A stretch of 64,000 bases of DNA from Pseudomonadota bacterium (GTDB lineage Bacteria; Myxococcota; Myxococcia; Myxococcales; Myxococcaceae): NCBI GenBank assembly GCA_023426545.1, contig JAFAAN010000040.1:69581-133580 (forward strand). The letters are read 5' to 3'. Below are positions 8,578 to 17,253 of this stretch, piece by piece (within the stretch, counting starts at the first letter, position 1; every line of letters begins with the position of its first letter). A program made the translations under genes and the position numbers. Below the pieces are notes generated by a model, which saw nothing but the letters and a program-made list of their open reading frames with translations, made no database searches and was not told where the DNA came from.

Positions 8578-9804
8578 ATGCCTCCTGCCGCCCCGCAGCG
8601 CGACACCGGCCGCTTTGGAATGTACCGCCTCATCGACCGCATCGCCGTGGGAGGGATGGCGGAGATCTTCCTCGCGCACCAGCAGCAGGACGACGGCCAG
8701 GAAACGGCCGTCGTCATCAAGCGCATCCGCCCGCATCTGTCCAAGCACGCGGCCTTCGTGAAGATGTTCCTCAACGAGGCCCGGCTCGCCGCGCAGCTCA
8801 ACCACCCCAACGTCGTGCAGATTCACGACCTGGGGAAGATCGCCGACAGCTACTTCATCGCCATGGAGTACGTGTCCGGCCGGGACATGCGCCGCGTCGT
8901 CCCCAAGGCGGAGGCGCTGGGGATTCCCTTCCCGCTGGTGTACGCGGTGAAGATTGCCTCGTGTGTCTGCGCGGGCCTGCACCACGCGCACACCAAGGTG
9001 GACCTGTACGGCAACCCGCTCAACATCGTCCACCGGGACGTGTCACCGGAGAACGTCGTCGTCGCCTTCGACGGCTCGGTGAAGATCCTGGATTTCGGCA
9101 TCGCCAAGGCCGCCAACCAGATGGAGCAGACGCGCAACGGCGAAATCAAGGGCAAGCTCAGCTACATGAGCCCGGAGCAGTGCCTGGGCAAGCCGCTCGA
9201 CTGCCGCAGCGACATCTTCTCCCTGGGCGTGGTGCTCTACGAGTGGCTCACCGGCTTCAAGCTCTTCACGGGGGAGTCGGAGGCGGCGGTGATGCGCAGC
9301 ATCACCGAGGGGAAGATCTACGCCCCGTCGTACTTCCGGGAGGACCTGCCGGAGCGGCTGGAGGCCATCCTCATGAAGGCGCTGGAGCGCGACCGGGACA
9401 AGCGCTACCAGACGGCCGCGCAGATGCAGCAGGACCTGGACGCCTTCCTCGACGCCTACGACTTCACGCCCACGCCGCTGCACCTGTCCAACTTCATCAA
9501 GCAGCTCTTCGAGGAGGAGCTGGCGGTGGAGCAGCGGCGGCTCGCCGCGCGGGCCGCGGCCGCTCCGACGTCCGAGGAGGCGCTGGAGCTCTCGGACGTC
9601 GTCGCCGCGCTCGACACGGCGAAGGGGCTGCCCGCGCCAGAGCCCGAGCCGCCCTCGGGTGACGACCGCACCGAGCCGCGCACGCTCGCCGTTCCGCTGA
9701 GCCCGGCCGTGTCCGAGGCGCTCGAGGCGGTGGCCCGCCGCAACAACGTCTCCGCGGGCCGCATGGTGGCCGAGCTGCTCGAGTCCTGGCTCAAGTACCG
9801 CTGA
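8578..9804 (+). CDS. Hanks-type Ser/Thr protein kinase with a ribbon-helix-helix-like tail
   Basis: A 408-residue soluble kinase. The kinase domain fills residues 15-285 with a glycine loop (VGGMAEIF), Lys48 in VVIKRI, HRDVSPEN at 152-159, DFG at 172-174 and SPEQ in the activation loop, so it should be active. HRDVSPEN in place of HRDLKPEN is frequent in myxobacterial kinases. After an acidic, proline-rich linker the last 40 residues (starting TLAVPLSPAVSEAL, with NNVSAGRMVAELL) resemble a ribbon-helix-helix DNA-binding or dimerisation unit. No membrane helix is seen. truA starts two bases after the stop, so the two are probably co-transcribed. Confidence 0.88.
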   Translation: MPPAAPQRDTGRFGMYRLIDRIAVGGMAEIFLAHQQQDDGQETAVVIKRIRPHLSKHAAFVKMFLNEARLAAQLNHPNVVQIHDLGKIADSYFIAMEYVSGRDMRRVVPKAEALGIPFPLVYAVKIASCVCAGLHHAHTKVDLYGNPLNIVHRDVSPENVVVAFDGSVKILDFGIAKAANQMEQTRNGEIKGKLSYMSPEQCLGKPLDCRSDIFSLGVVLYEWLTGFKLFTGESEAAVMRSITEGKIYAPSYFREDLPERLEAILMKALERDRDKRYQTAAQMQQDLDAFLDAYDFTPTPLHLSNFIKQLFEEELAVEQRRLAARAAAAPTSEEALELSDVVAALDTAKGLPAPEPEPPSGDDRTEPRTLAVPLSPAVSEALEAVARRNNVSAGRMVAELLESWLKYR

Positions 9805-9806
9805 CC

Positions 9807-10604
9807 ATGCCCCGGCTGAAGCTGACGCTCGAATACGAAGGGACGCGCTACGTGGGTTGGCAGGTACAGCCCCAGGGGCCCTCCATCCAGTCCGTGCTGG
9901 AGGAGGGGCTTCAGCGCCTGTTGGGCGAGCGCGTCTCGGTGGCCTCCGCGGGCCGCACCGATGCCGGCGTCCATGCACTGGGGCAGGTGGCCTGCTTCGA
10001 CACGGCCCGGGTGCTTCCCATGAAGGCCTACGTCATGGGCCTCAACGGCATGCTCCCGCCCGACGTGGCGGTGGTGGACGCGGTGGAGGTGCCCGAGGAC
10101 TTCGACCCGCGGCGCTGGTCGCGCGGCAAGCGCTACCGCTACCGCGTCAGCAACCGGCGCACGCGCTCGCCGCTGCGGAGGAGGACGCACTGGGAGGTCT
10201 TCGCCCCGCTGGATGTGGAGGCCATGCGGCGGGCCGCCCTGCACCTGTTGGGCCGGCATGACTATTCGGCCTTCCGGGCCGCGGACTGCCAGGCGAAGCA
10301 TGCCGTGCGTGAGATTCGGAGCCTGGCCGTGGAGGGGACTTCGGGGGACGCCGTGTCCTTCGTGGTGGAGGGCACCGCGTTCCTGAAGCACATGGTGCGC
10401 AACCTGGCCGGGACGCTGGTGGAGGTCGGGAAGGGGCGCCGCCCGGAGGCCTGGGTGGCGGAGGTGCTGGCCTCCAGGGACCGCAAGGGCGCCGGGCCCA
10501 CCGCGCCGCCCCAGGGGCTGGTGCTCGAAGAGGTCTTCTACGGGGATGGGCCGCCTGCCCGCACGTCAGGGGGCGCGGCCGACGCGGAAGAGGACGAGGG
10601 CTGA
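9807..10604 (+). CDS. truA: tRNA pseudouridine(38-40) synthase TruA
   Basis: A 265-residue enzyme that converts uridines 38-40 in the tRNA anticodon arm to pseudouridine. The catalytic aspartate is Asp52 in SAGRTDAGVHALGQ. Other family motifs are LEYEGTRYVGWQ at the start, RYRYRVSN, HDYSAFRA and FLKHMVRNLAGTLVEVG. Length is normal for the family apart from a short acidic tail. It lies two bases after the kinase stop and about 20 bases before the next gene, which suggests a small operon. Confidence 0.95.
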   Translation: MPRLKLTLEYEGTRYVGWQVQPQGPSIQSVLEEGLQRLLGERVSVASAGRTDAGVHALGQVACFDTARVLPMKAYVMGLNGMLPPDVAVVDAVEVPEDFDPRRWSRGKRYRYRVSNRRTRSPLRRRTHWEVFAPLDVEAMRRAALHLLGRHDYSAFRAADCQAKHAVREIRSLAVEGTSGDAVSFVVEGTAFLKHMVRNLAGTLVEVGKGRRPEAWVAEVLASRDRKGAGPTAPPQGLVLEEVFYGDGPPARTSGGAADAEEDEG

Positions 10605-10625
10605 AGTGGAGTAGGCTGCCGGCCC

Positions 10626-11546
10626 GTGAGCTCCAAGACGAGTGTCCTCGAACCGCTGCGCGTCCGTGTCCGCCGCTTCCAGTTCATCATGGGGCTGGGG
10701 TTCATCGCGCTCATCGCCGGCTCGATTCTGAGCGTGGCGCTGACGCTGCGGCTGAGCGTGCGCATCCAGTCCGTGCCGGTGGGCGTGTTGCGCGTCGCGC
10801 TGGCGGTGCTGCTGGAGAACCTGTGGGTGCTCGGCGTGCTGCCGCTGCTGTGCTACGGCGCCGCGCGGATCATGGAGCTGCGGCCGTGGACCACTGCGGG
10901 GGGCGCGGCGCTGACGGGCGCGGCCTTCGTGAACGCGCTGGCCTTCGTCCAGAATGGCGCGAATGGCCTGTGGCTGGGCGGGGTGGGCTCGTTCTTCAGC
11001 GTGGTGGCCTTCGCCGTGGGGCTCGTCATCAGCGCCCGGGCGGTGATGATGGGGCGCGACGCGGCGGCGCAGCAGACGGTGAAGTCGCAGGCCAGGGCGC
11101 AGGAGCGCAAGTCCGAGTACGACGAGTTTCTCCGCGCCGCGGAGCAGGGAGGCGCCCGGCTGGAGCAGCGTGAGGCCCAGGCCGCCGCGGCGGCTCCTCC
11201 ATTGGAGCCGTCCACGCCTGTCGCGGCCACGCAGCCTGAGGCTGCCGAGGCGGCTTCACCATCGGAGGCGTCCGCGCCTGTCGCGGCCACGCAGCCTGAG
11301 GTTGCCGAGGCGGCTTCCTCATCGGAGCCGTCGGGGCCTGTCGTGGCCGCACAGACTGAGGTTGCTGCGGGATCCTCTGGCGCGGCAGAGCCCGCACGCG
11401 CCGAGACCGAGCCCGCCCAGCCCGAGGTTGCGGCGGCATCCTCTGGCGCGGCGGAGCCCGCACGCGCCGAGGCCGAGCCCGCGCAGGCCCAGCCGGAGCA
11501 GGTGCCCGCTACGGGCGACAGCGATGGGAAGGTGCCCGCGGCGTGA
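10626..11546 (+). CDS. Membrane protein with repetitive Ala/Pro/Glu tail
   Basis: A 306-residue protein of unknown function that begins with GTG. About four hydrophobic helices fill residues 15-140, followed by a short charged stretch (AQERKSEYDEFLRAAEQ). A long low-complexity tail from about residue 180 to the end is made of repeats such as PVAATQPEAAEAA and SSGAAEPARAE. The membrane part could anchor the protein with the acidic, Pro-Ala-rich tail in the periplasm or cytoplasm as a spacer. The tail is encoded by near-exact 60-bp and 66-bp DNA repeats. The gene follows truA closely and converges on the universal stress protein gene. Confidence 0.7.
   Translation: MSSKTSVLEPLRVRVRRFQFIMGLGFIALIAGSILSVALTLRLSVRIQSVPVGVLRVALAVLLENLWVLGVLPLLCYGAARIMELRPWTTAGGAALTGAAFVNALAFVQNGANGLWLGGVGSFFSVVAFAVGLVISARAVMMGRDAAAQQTVKSQARAQERKSEYDEFLRAAEQGGARLEQREAQAAAAAPPLEPSTPVAATQPEAAEAASPSEASAPVAATQPEVAEAASSSEPSGPVVAAQTEVAAGSSGAAEPARAETEPAQPEVAAASSGAAEPARAEAEPAQAQPEQVPATGDSDGKVPAA
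11201..11490 (+). repeat. 60-bp and 66-bp tandem coding repeats
   Basis: Three consecutive units starting at 11201, 11261 and 11321 share a 60-bp period, the last one partial. Two further units near 11371 and 11437 share a 66-bp period. They encode the Ala/Pro/Glu-rich tail of the membrane protein. Both periods are multiples of three, so loss or gain of units keeps the reading frame and could alter tail length between strains. Confidence 0.8.
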
Positions 11547-11562
11547 GCCTCCGGCCCGCCGC

Positions 11563-12507
11563 CTATTCCTCCGGCGCGTGCTCTCGTACAACGAGCACGT
11601 CGCACCTGGCCTCGCGAAGCAGGTCCGTCGCGACGCTGCCCAGGAGCGCGTAGGCCACGCCGGAGCGCGCCCGCGTCCCCAGCGCCAGCAGGTCCGCGCC
11701 CTGCTCGTCGATGAACTGGAGGACGATGGAGCGCGAGCCCCCGTTCTCCATCACCAGCCGGTACGGCACGCCGAGCGCGTCGAGCTCCCGCCGCAGCGGC
11801 GAGAGCCTCCGCTCCGCGGCGCCCTTGAACGTCTTCTGGTACCGCGTGCGCTCCCTCACCGTCAGGCCGGCGTACACCGCGTACTCCAACGGCACGTCGT
11901 ACGCATGCAGCAGCGTCAGCTCGGAGCCCGGCGCCGTCAAGGTGGGGACGAAGCCCGCCGCGCGCCGCGATGCTTCATCCGCGTCCACGGCCACCACGGG
12001 CCGGAGGTAGGGGCCGGTGGCCTGCTGGTTGGCGATGAGCACCGGGAGGTGGCCGCGCCGGATGACGTTCTCCGCGGTGGAGCCCAGGAACATGTTGCGC
12101 AGCGGCCTGTCACCGTGCCGCCCCAGGACGATGAGCTCCGCGCGGAATGCGTCGGCGCGGCGCAGGATGGCCTCCACGGGCTTTCCACGGGAGGTGTGCG
12201 TGTCGACGGTGGCCGAGGTGCCGGCCGCCCGCAGCGCCTTGCGGAGCCGCCCGGCGACGCGCTCCAGCTCGCGAGCCGTGCCTTGGAGTGCGCGCGCGCC
12301 CAGGTCCGCCGGCATCCGGCTGGGGAGCGCGTGCGTCACCAGCACCTTCGCTCCCTCCGCGAGGGGGAGGTGGGCCACCCTCCCCACCGCGAGCGCGCTC
12401 GCCTCCGAGAAGTCGGTGGGGACGAGCACTCTGCGAAGCCGCTGCGGGAACGCCGGGTTTCGGGATTTCACCCCGGTGAGTCTAGGAGCGTCAGGCGCGT
12501 GCGGCAC
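11563..12507 (-). CDS. Tandem-domain universal stress protein
   Basis: A 314-residue protein with two universal stress protein (UspA) domains. The first begins RRVLVPTDFSEAS and ends with the nucleotide-loop type sequence VLGRHGDRPLRNMFLGSTAENV. The second, from about residue 165, starts PVVAVDADEAS and ends LALGTRARSGVAYALLGSVATDLL. The G-x2-G-x9-G-(S/T) pattern is present in both, consistent with ATP binding. Such proteins are cytoplasmic stress-response factors. The GTG at 12507 gives the full reading frame; a GTG at 12471 just before the first domain is an alternative. It is followed on the same strand upstream by the antiporter gene, but 53 bp separate them. Confidence 0.88.
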   Translation of the reverse strand: MPHAPDAPRLTGVKSRNPAFPQRLRRVLVPTDFSEASALAVGRVAHLPLAEGAKVLVTHALPSRMPADLGARALQGTARELERVAGRLRKALRAAGTSATVDTHTSRGKPVEAILRRADAFRAELIVLGRHGDRPLRNMFLGSTAENVIRRGHLPVLIANQQATGPYLRPVVAVDADEASRRAAGFVPTLTAPGSELTLLHAYDVPLEYAVYAGLTVRERTRYQKTFKGAAERRLSPLRRELDALGVPYRLVMENGGSRSIVLQFIDEQGADLLALGTRARSGVAYALLGSVATDLLREARCDVLVVREHAPEE

Positions 12508-12560
12508 GGCAAGACCGGCCTGACTGTCATCCGTCAGGCGGACATGCCGTGCCGCGAGTC

Positions 12561-14171
12561 TCAGGCGCTCGCTGCGCCAGCAGCCACCGGAGCCTCGTCC
12601 TGTGACTGGACGTGGCTCTCGGCGGCGTCGGCGGCGGCGATGCGCTCATCCAGCTCCGCCGTCAGCCGGCTGAAGGCCTCCTTGCCGATGGTGGCGGACT
12701 GGTAGGCCTTGAGCAGCGACGCCTTCTCCACGATGAGGACACGGCGGATGGCCTCCTGGTGCTCCTCCTCGTGGAAGCGCATCGACTGCTGCTTGAGGGC
12801 CGCCAGCTCCTTCTCCGCGACGGTCTCCTTCTCCTGGTAGTCCTTCTCGAGCTGCGTCACCACGTCGCCGGGAATCTCCCGGGCGCGGCGCATCCCCTCC
12901 AGCGCGGCCAGCGCGGCGTGGATGGCGCCCAGCCGGCCCCGGGCCAGCTCGTACTGCTCCTGGAACTCGTCCTTGAGGCCGGTGATACGCAGCTTGCGCA
13001 GCAGCGGCGCCATGGTGAGGCCCTGGAAGATGATGGAGAGCACCACCACGCCGAACGTCATGTTCACCAGCAGCTCGCGGTGTGGGAAGTCGCTCGGCAG
13101 ACCGAGCACCAGCACCATGGAGATGGCGCCGCGCAGGCCGCTCCACGTGAGCACCGCGCTCCAGGACCACGGCATCTTCTCCTTGGTGAAGCGCAGCAGC
13201 GCGGACACGCCGTAGACGACCACGGCGCGGGCCGCCATCACCGCCACGTAGGCCGCGAGGATGGGCTTCCACGAGGCCAGCAGCGACGAGAGCTGCACCT
13301 CCAGGCCGATGAGGAGGAACACCACGGAGTTGAGGGCGAAGGCCAGGTACTCCCAGAAGCTCTCCACCGCGATGCGGGTGGCGGGGCTCATGCCCTCGTG
13401 CGTGGCCCAGTTGCCGCAAAGCATGCCGGCCACCACGGACGCGATGACGCCCGAGTAGTGGAAGTGCTCGGCCAGCACGAAGGAGCCGTACGCCGCGATG
13501 ACGGTGAGGGTGATTTCCACCATGGCGTCATCCACGCGCTTGATGACCTGCGCGACGGCGAAGCCCACCGCGCTGCCCACCAGGACGCCCATGCCGAAGA
13601 CCTTGATGAAGTCGAACAGCGCCCCGCCCACCGTGAACTGGCCACCCGTGGCGACCGCGACGATGAGCGTGAAGAGCACCACGGCGGAGCCGTCGTTCAG
13701 CAGGCTCTCACCCTCCACCAGGATGAGCAGCCGCTTGGGCGCGCCCAGCGACTTGAAGAGCGCCACCACGGCGATGGGGTCCGTGGACACGATGACGGAC
13801 GCGAACACCAGCGCGGACAGCATTCCGAAGCCGTGGACGAAGTCCAGCCCGTCCACCACGCGAGTGAGGATGAAGGCCGTGAGCGCCGCGGAGGCCACGA
13901 GCCCTGGAATGGCCAGGGCGTGGATGGCCATCTTGTTCTTCCAGAACTTGCGGAACTCGACGTGGAAGGCGGCCTCGAAGAGCAGGCCGGGCAGGATGAT
14001 GGCGAAGAGCAGCTCCTTCGTGAGGTGCGGCGGCTCGAACGCCTTGAACGTACCCAACAGCAGACCCGCGACGACCAGGGCAACCGTATAGGGGAACTTG
14101 AAGTACCGCGCGGCGATGGCCACAGCGGTCGCGATGGCGAATATCAGTACAAAGGCCAGCTCGAAATGCAT
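12561..14171 (-). CDS. CPA1-family Na+(K+)/H+ antiporter
   Basis: A 536-residue inner-membrane protein. Residues 1-415 contain 12 or so transmembrane helices with CPA1 signatures: FAIILPGLLFEAAFHVE, VIVSTDPIAVVALFKSLG with the transport-site Asp in the STDP motif, LLNDGSAVVLF, and a late LTWSGLRGAISMVLVL. The last 120 residues form a charged cytoplasmic helical domain (ELARGRLGAIHAALAALEG onward) that probably regulates transport. ATG at 14171 (MHFELAFVLIF) is preferred over an in-frame start at 14207 because the helix begins immediately and the extra residues are polar. The protein would exchange cytoplasmic sodium for protons. Confidence 0.9.
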   Translation of the reverse strand: MHFELAFVLIFAIATAVAIAARYFKFPYTVALVVAGLLLGTFKAFEPPHLTKELLFAIILPGLLFEAAFHVEFRKFWKNKMAIHALAIPGLVASAALTAFILTRVVDGLDFVHGFGMLSALVFASVIVSTDPIAVVALFKSLGAPKRLLILVEGESLLNDGSAVVLFTLIVAVATGGQFTVGGALFDFIKVFGMGVLVGSAVGFAVAQVIKRVDDAMVEITLTVIAAYGSFVLAEHFHYSGVIASVVAGMLCGNWATHEGMSPATRIAVESFWEYLAFALNSVVFLLIGLEVQLSSLLASWKPILAAYVAVMAARAVVVYGVSALLRFTKEKMPWSWSAVLTWSGLRGAISMVLVLGLPSDFPHRELLVNMTFGVVVLSIIFQGLTMAPLLRKLRITGLKDEFQEQYELARGRLGAIHAALAALEGMRRAREIPGDVVTQLEKDYQEKETVAEKELAALKQQSMRFHEEEHQEAIRRVLIVEKASLLKAYQSATIGKEAFSRLTAELDERIAAADAAESHVQSQDEAPVAAGAASA

Positions 14172-14357
14172 CGTCCCTAATCCGTTTGGTTCGAATCGCC
14201 GGAACATACCGCAGTCGCGCTGATGTCAGACGTCACCGATGTGATTCTTGCTGGCCAAGCGGGTATTGCAGAATGCCAGGGGGTGGCATGATGCAAGCCT
14301 GCAACCCCTCGCCTGGCTGCCCTTGCTTCCCGGCGGGGGGCTTCCCAGCTTTGGGAC

Positions 14358-15182
14358 ATGTCCAGGCAGCCCCGCTCCAAGGGAGGACGGCTGAGCGCGG
14401 GTCTCAAGCTCACCGGACCGCTCTGCCTCTCCGTCGGTCTGCTCGTGGGGCTGCGGCTGCTGGGGCCGCAGTACCTGGACCAGCAGACCCTGTCGGAGTG
14501 GCTGCGGCCACTGGGGGCGCTGGCGCCGCTGGCCTTCGTCCTCCTGCTGGCGGTGCGGCCCGTGACGCTGCTGCCCGGGCAGCTCTTCACGGCCGTGGGC
14601 GGCATCCTCTTCGGCATGGCCCTTGGGACGGCCTATGCGCTGGTGGGGACGTTGCTGGCCACGAGCCTCATCCACGTCCTGGCGCGCAGGCTGGGCCGCA
14701 AGCCCATGCGGCGGCTGGCCGGGGCCAAGCACCCGGTGCTCGAACGCGCCGCGCGGAGGCATGGCTTCCAGCTCGGCTTCCTCGCGTGCGTCAACTCGGT
14801 GATTCCCGCGGATGTGATGCTGGCCACGGCCTCCGCGTCCGGGGCGCGTTATGGCCCGCTGGCGCTGGGCGCCCTGGTGGGCACCGTGCCCGGGACGCTG
14901 CTGACGGCGCTCTTCGGCAGCTCGCTGGGGCAGGGGAAGACGTGGATGACGGCGGTGTCCGCCACCGGCATGGGAGCGAGTCTGCTGCTGGGGCTCGTCC
15001 TGGGGCGGCGGCTGATGCGGGAGCTGCTGGCGGAGGAGACGCCCGCCAGCCCCGAGGGCGAGGCGCCCGTGTCACGAGGAAGGCCCGGGCCCGCGCGCCC
15101 GGGCCCGGAGGACGCGCGGCCTACGGGTAGCAGGCGGCCTGGCGAAGCGCGGTGTCTTCCGGCAGCCCCAGGGCGACGTTGA
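14358..15182 (+). CDS. TVP38/TMEM64 (DedA-like) membrane protein
   Basis: A 274-residue integral membrane protein with about six hydrophobic segments. The family signature is clear: AVRPVTLLPGQLFTAVGG, the G-rich FGMALGTAYALVG, and HGFQLGFLACVNSVIPAD. Proteins of this family are related to DedA scramblases and are thought to act in lipid or undecaprenyl-phosphate turnover; the substrate here is unknown. The start has a weak ribosome site. The Pro/Arg-rich C-terminal tail overlaps the 3' end of argC, on the opposite strand, by 62 bases, so either the tail is real and the genes overlap tail-to-tail or the stop was lost by mutation. Confidence 0.8.
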   Translation: MSRQPRSKGGRLSAGLKLTGPLCLSVGLLVGLRLLGPQYLDQQTLSEWLRPLGALAPLAFVLLLAVRPVTLLPGQLFTAVGGILFGMALGTAYALVGTLLATSLIHVLARRLGRKPMRRLAGAKHPVLERAARRHGFQLGFLACVNSVIPADVMLATASASGARYGPLALGALVGTVPGTLLTALFGSSLGQGKTWMTAVSATGMGASLLLGLVLGRRLMRELLAEETPASPEGEAPVSRGRPGPARPGPEDARPTGSRRPGEARCLPAAPGRR

Positions 15183-16188
15183 AGTTCTGCACCGCCTGGC
15201 CGGCCATGCCCTTCACCAGGTTGTCGAGCGCGGCCATCACCGCCACCGAGCGGCCCTTGGTGGCCACCGCGATGTCGCAGAAGTTGCTGCCGGCCACCGC
15301 GGCGATGCGCGGCGTGCCCTCGACGATGCGGACGAACTTCGAGCCCTCATAGTAGCGGCGGTACTTCTCCATCAGCGACGCCGTCACCACCGCGCCGCCG
15401 TGCTCCGGCCACTCGAACTGCACGGTGGCGAAGATGCCGCGCACCATGGGCGCCGAGTGGGGCACGAAGGCCAGCCGGTGCCGCTGCGCGCCGTGGGCCA
15501 CCAGCATGACCTCCACCTCGGCCTCGTGCTGGTGCTCCAGCGGCTTGTACGCGCGGAAGTCCTGCGCGCGCGTCGGGTGGTGCGTGCCCTCGCCGGGCAG
15601 CGAGCCGGAGCCGGACGAGCCGGTGATGCCCGTCACTGCGAGCAGCCCCAGCCCCGGCGTGGACGCGATGGGCAGCAGCGCCAACTGCACCGCCGTGGCG
15701 AAGCAGCCCGGGTTGGCGATGCGCCGGGCCGTCTTCACCGCCTCGCGCTTCCACTCGGTGAGGCCGTAGGTGAAGGTGCCCAGCAGCTCGGGGGAGGGGT
15801 GGGGGCGGCCGTAGGCGCCCGCGTAGCGCCCCGGGTGGTCCAGCCGGAAGTCGGAGGAAAGGTCCACCAGGAGCAGGCGCTCGGCGATGCCGACCTCGGC
15901 CCACTGCTTCTCCAGGTTGGCGAACTGCCTGGCCAGGTCGCCATGGCCCAGCGCGCTGAAGACGACGGGCCGCTGGCAGTCCGCCAGCCACTTCCAATCG
16001 GGCTCCGCCTCGAAGTGGCCCTCCACCAGCCCGCGCAGGTGCGGGTGGACCTTGTGGATGGGCTCGCCGGCGTGGTGCCGCGACACCGCGCGGATGCTGC
16101 CCACCGCCGGGTGGCCGGAGAGAATGCGCAAGAGCTCGCCGCCGCCGAAGCCGGAGGCGCCCAGGATGTAGATGTTGGCCTGTGTCAT
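15121..16188 (-). CDS. argC: N-acetyl-gamma-glutamyl-phosphate reductase ArgC
   Basis: A 355-residue enzyme that reduces N-acyl-glutamyl phosphate to the semialdehyde with NADPH, the third step of arginine synthesis. It has the dinucleotide-binding start ILGASGFGGGELLRIL, VDLSSDFRLDHPGRY, and the active-site cysteine Cys162 in ANPGCFATA. Late motifs HHPTRAQDFRAYKPLEHQHEAEV are also present. The length is that of the common type 1 ArgC. The ATG at 16188 overlaps the upstream gene stop by 4 bp, so translation is likely coupled. It is the last gene of the arginine operon. Confidence 0.93.
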   Translation of the reverse strand: MTQANIYILGASGFGGGELLRILSGHPAVGSIRAVSRHHAGEPIHKVHPHLRGLVEGHFEAEPDWKWLADCQRPVVFSALGHGDLARQFANLEKQWAEVGIAERLLLVDLSSDFRLDHPGRYAGAYGRPHPSPELLGTFTYGLTEWKREAVKTARRIANPGCFATAVQLALLPIASTPGLGLLAVTGITGSSGSGSLPGEGTHHPTRAQDFRAYKPLEHQHEAEVEVMLVAHGAQRHRLAFVPHSAPMVRGIFATVQFEWPEHGGAVVTASLMEKYRRYYEGSKFVRIVEGTPRIAAVAGSNFCDIAVATKGRSVAVMAALDNLVKGMAGQAVQNFNVALGLPEDTALRQAACYP

Positions 16189-17246
16189 GACTTCCTCCCC
16201 GCGCCCAGCTTGGGGGCGAGCTTTTCCAGGATGAGACCGCCCAGCGCCGCCGCGTCCGCGCGGGCGTTGCGGGCGGGAATGCCCACCACCTGCTCCACGA
16301 AGCGCACGCCCACCGCGTTGTCCGTGGCCGGGCCGGCCACCACGTCCACCTCGATGCCGTACGTCTCGCGCAGGTGGCGCACGCCGCCAGACGCGCCCAC
16401 CGGGTCGTTGGCGCACAGCACCCACGCGCCCGCCAGGCTCTTGAGCTCCGGGTCGGCGAGGATGCCCTGCACGCCGTACTCGCCCATGATGCCGTCACCC
16501 GTCTCCGCGACGATGACGTCCACGTTCTCCGCCGCCAGCTCGGAGAACAGCACCCGCGCCACGCGCGCGCCCGTGCGAGGCCCCGTGCAGACGATGCCCG
16601 CGTCCGTGAAGTCCATCACCACGTCCGCGCCGGAGTCCTGCATGCTCAGCGTGTCGCGCATCAGCGACACGCCCGTCAGCTTCGCGCCGCCCACGCGGAA
16701 GCCCGCCTGCGCCAGCTTGCGCACCATGGCCGCGGAGGCGAATGTCTTGCCCGAGTTCATGCAGGTGCCCACCACGTAGACGATGGGGCACTTCACCGGC
16801 GCCGAGGTGCCCTTCAGCGCGCCGGAGGACACGTGCGCCGGCTGCCCGGTGCGCGACATCAGCTCCGGGAACTCCAGCACCTGCCCCAGCACCTCTGCCT
16901 CGAAGGGTAGGCCCACGCCGTGGTTGTGCGAGGTGCACTTGCCGATGACGCCGCCCATGTTGAGCACGTGCAGCCGCTCACCCACGGTGACGGTCTCGGG
17001 CACCACGCCTTCGTAGCCGTGCAGCGCGTTGCGGTGCCCCAGCGCGCCCACGACGATGTCGCCGGCGTGCAGCGTCACCAGGCGGCCGTGTACGTCCTCC
17101 AGCTGGTTGTAGGTGCTCTTCTCCCCATGGATGCGCACGGCCACCACGGCGCCTTCCTCGGCCTTCACCTCGGAGGCGAGGTGGACCGTCCTCCCCAGGC
17201 CGAGGTTGCGGGTGACGCTGCCCACCTTGTCGACGAATACCTTCAT
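16185..17246 (-). CDS. P-loop (DUF1611-like) protein inside the arginine operon
   Basis: A 353-residue protein with an N-terminal beta-rich domain (residues 1-150, including RIHGEKSTYNQLEDVHG and GVIGKCTSH) and a P-loop NTPase domain with Walker A VVGTCMNSGKT at about 158-168. LTGVSLMRDTLSMQDSGAD and VDVIVAETGDGIMGEYGVQG follow. The C-terminal half resembles DUF1611/MobB-like dethiobiotin-synthetase-fold NTPases. It sits between argG (7 bp away) and argC (4-bp overlap), so it is made together with the pathway enzymes. I know of no assigned arginine function; a ligase, kinase or regulatory role is possible. Confidence 0.75.
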   Translation of the reverse strand: MKVFVDKVGSVTRNLGLGRTVHLASEVKAEEGAVVAVRIHGEKSTYNQLEDVHGRLVTLHAGDIVVGALGHRNALHGYEGVVPETVTVGERLHVLNMGGVIGKCTSHNHGVGLPFEAEVLGQVLEFPELMSRTGQPAHVSSGALKGTSAPVKCPIVYVVGTCMNSGKTFASAAMVRKLAQAGFRVGGAKLTGVSLMRDTLSMQDSGADVVMDFTDAGIVCTGPRTGARVARVLFSELAAENVDVIVAETGDGIMGEYGVQGILADPELKSLAGAWVLCANDPVGASGGVRHLRETYGIEVDVVAGPATDNAVGVRFVEQVVGIPARNARADAAALGGLILEKLAPKLGAGRKS

Positions 17247-17253
17247 GGCACCC

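Noticed and set aside
12612..14180. A 522-codon open frame on the plus strand opposite the antiporter gene
   Set aside because: Antisense shadow; residues are His/Arg/Glu-rich without structure, and the minus-strand frame is a clear CPA1 antiporter.
14170..14200. A TTGGTTCGAATCG string resembling a tRNA T-arm
   Set aside because: No acceptor stem, anticodon arm or CCA-side pairing was found around it; it lies in the antiporter start region.
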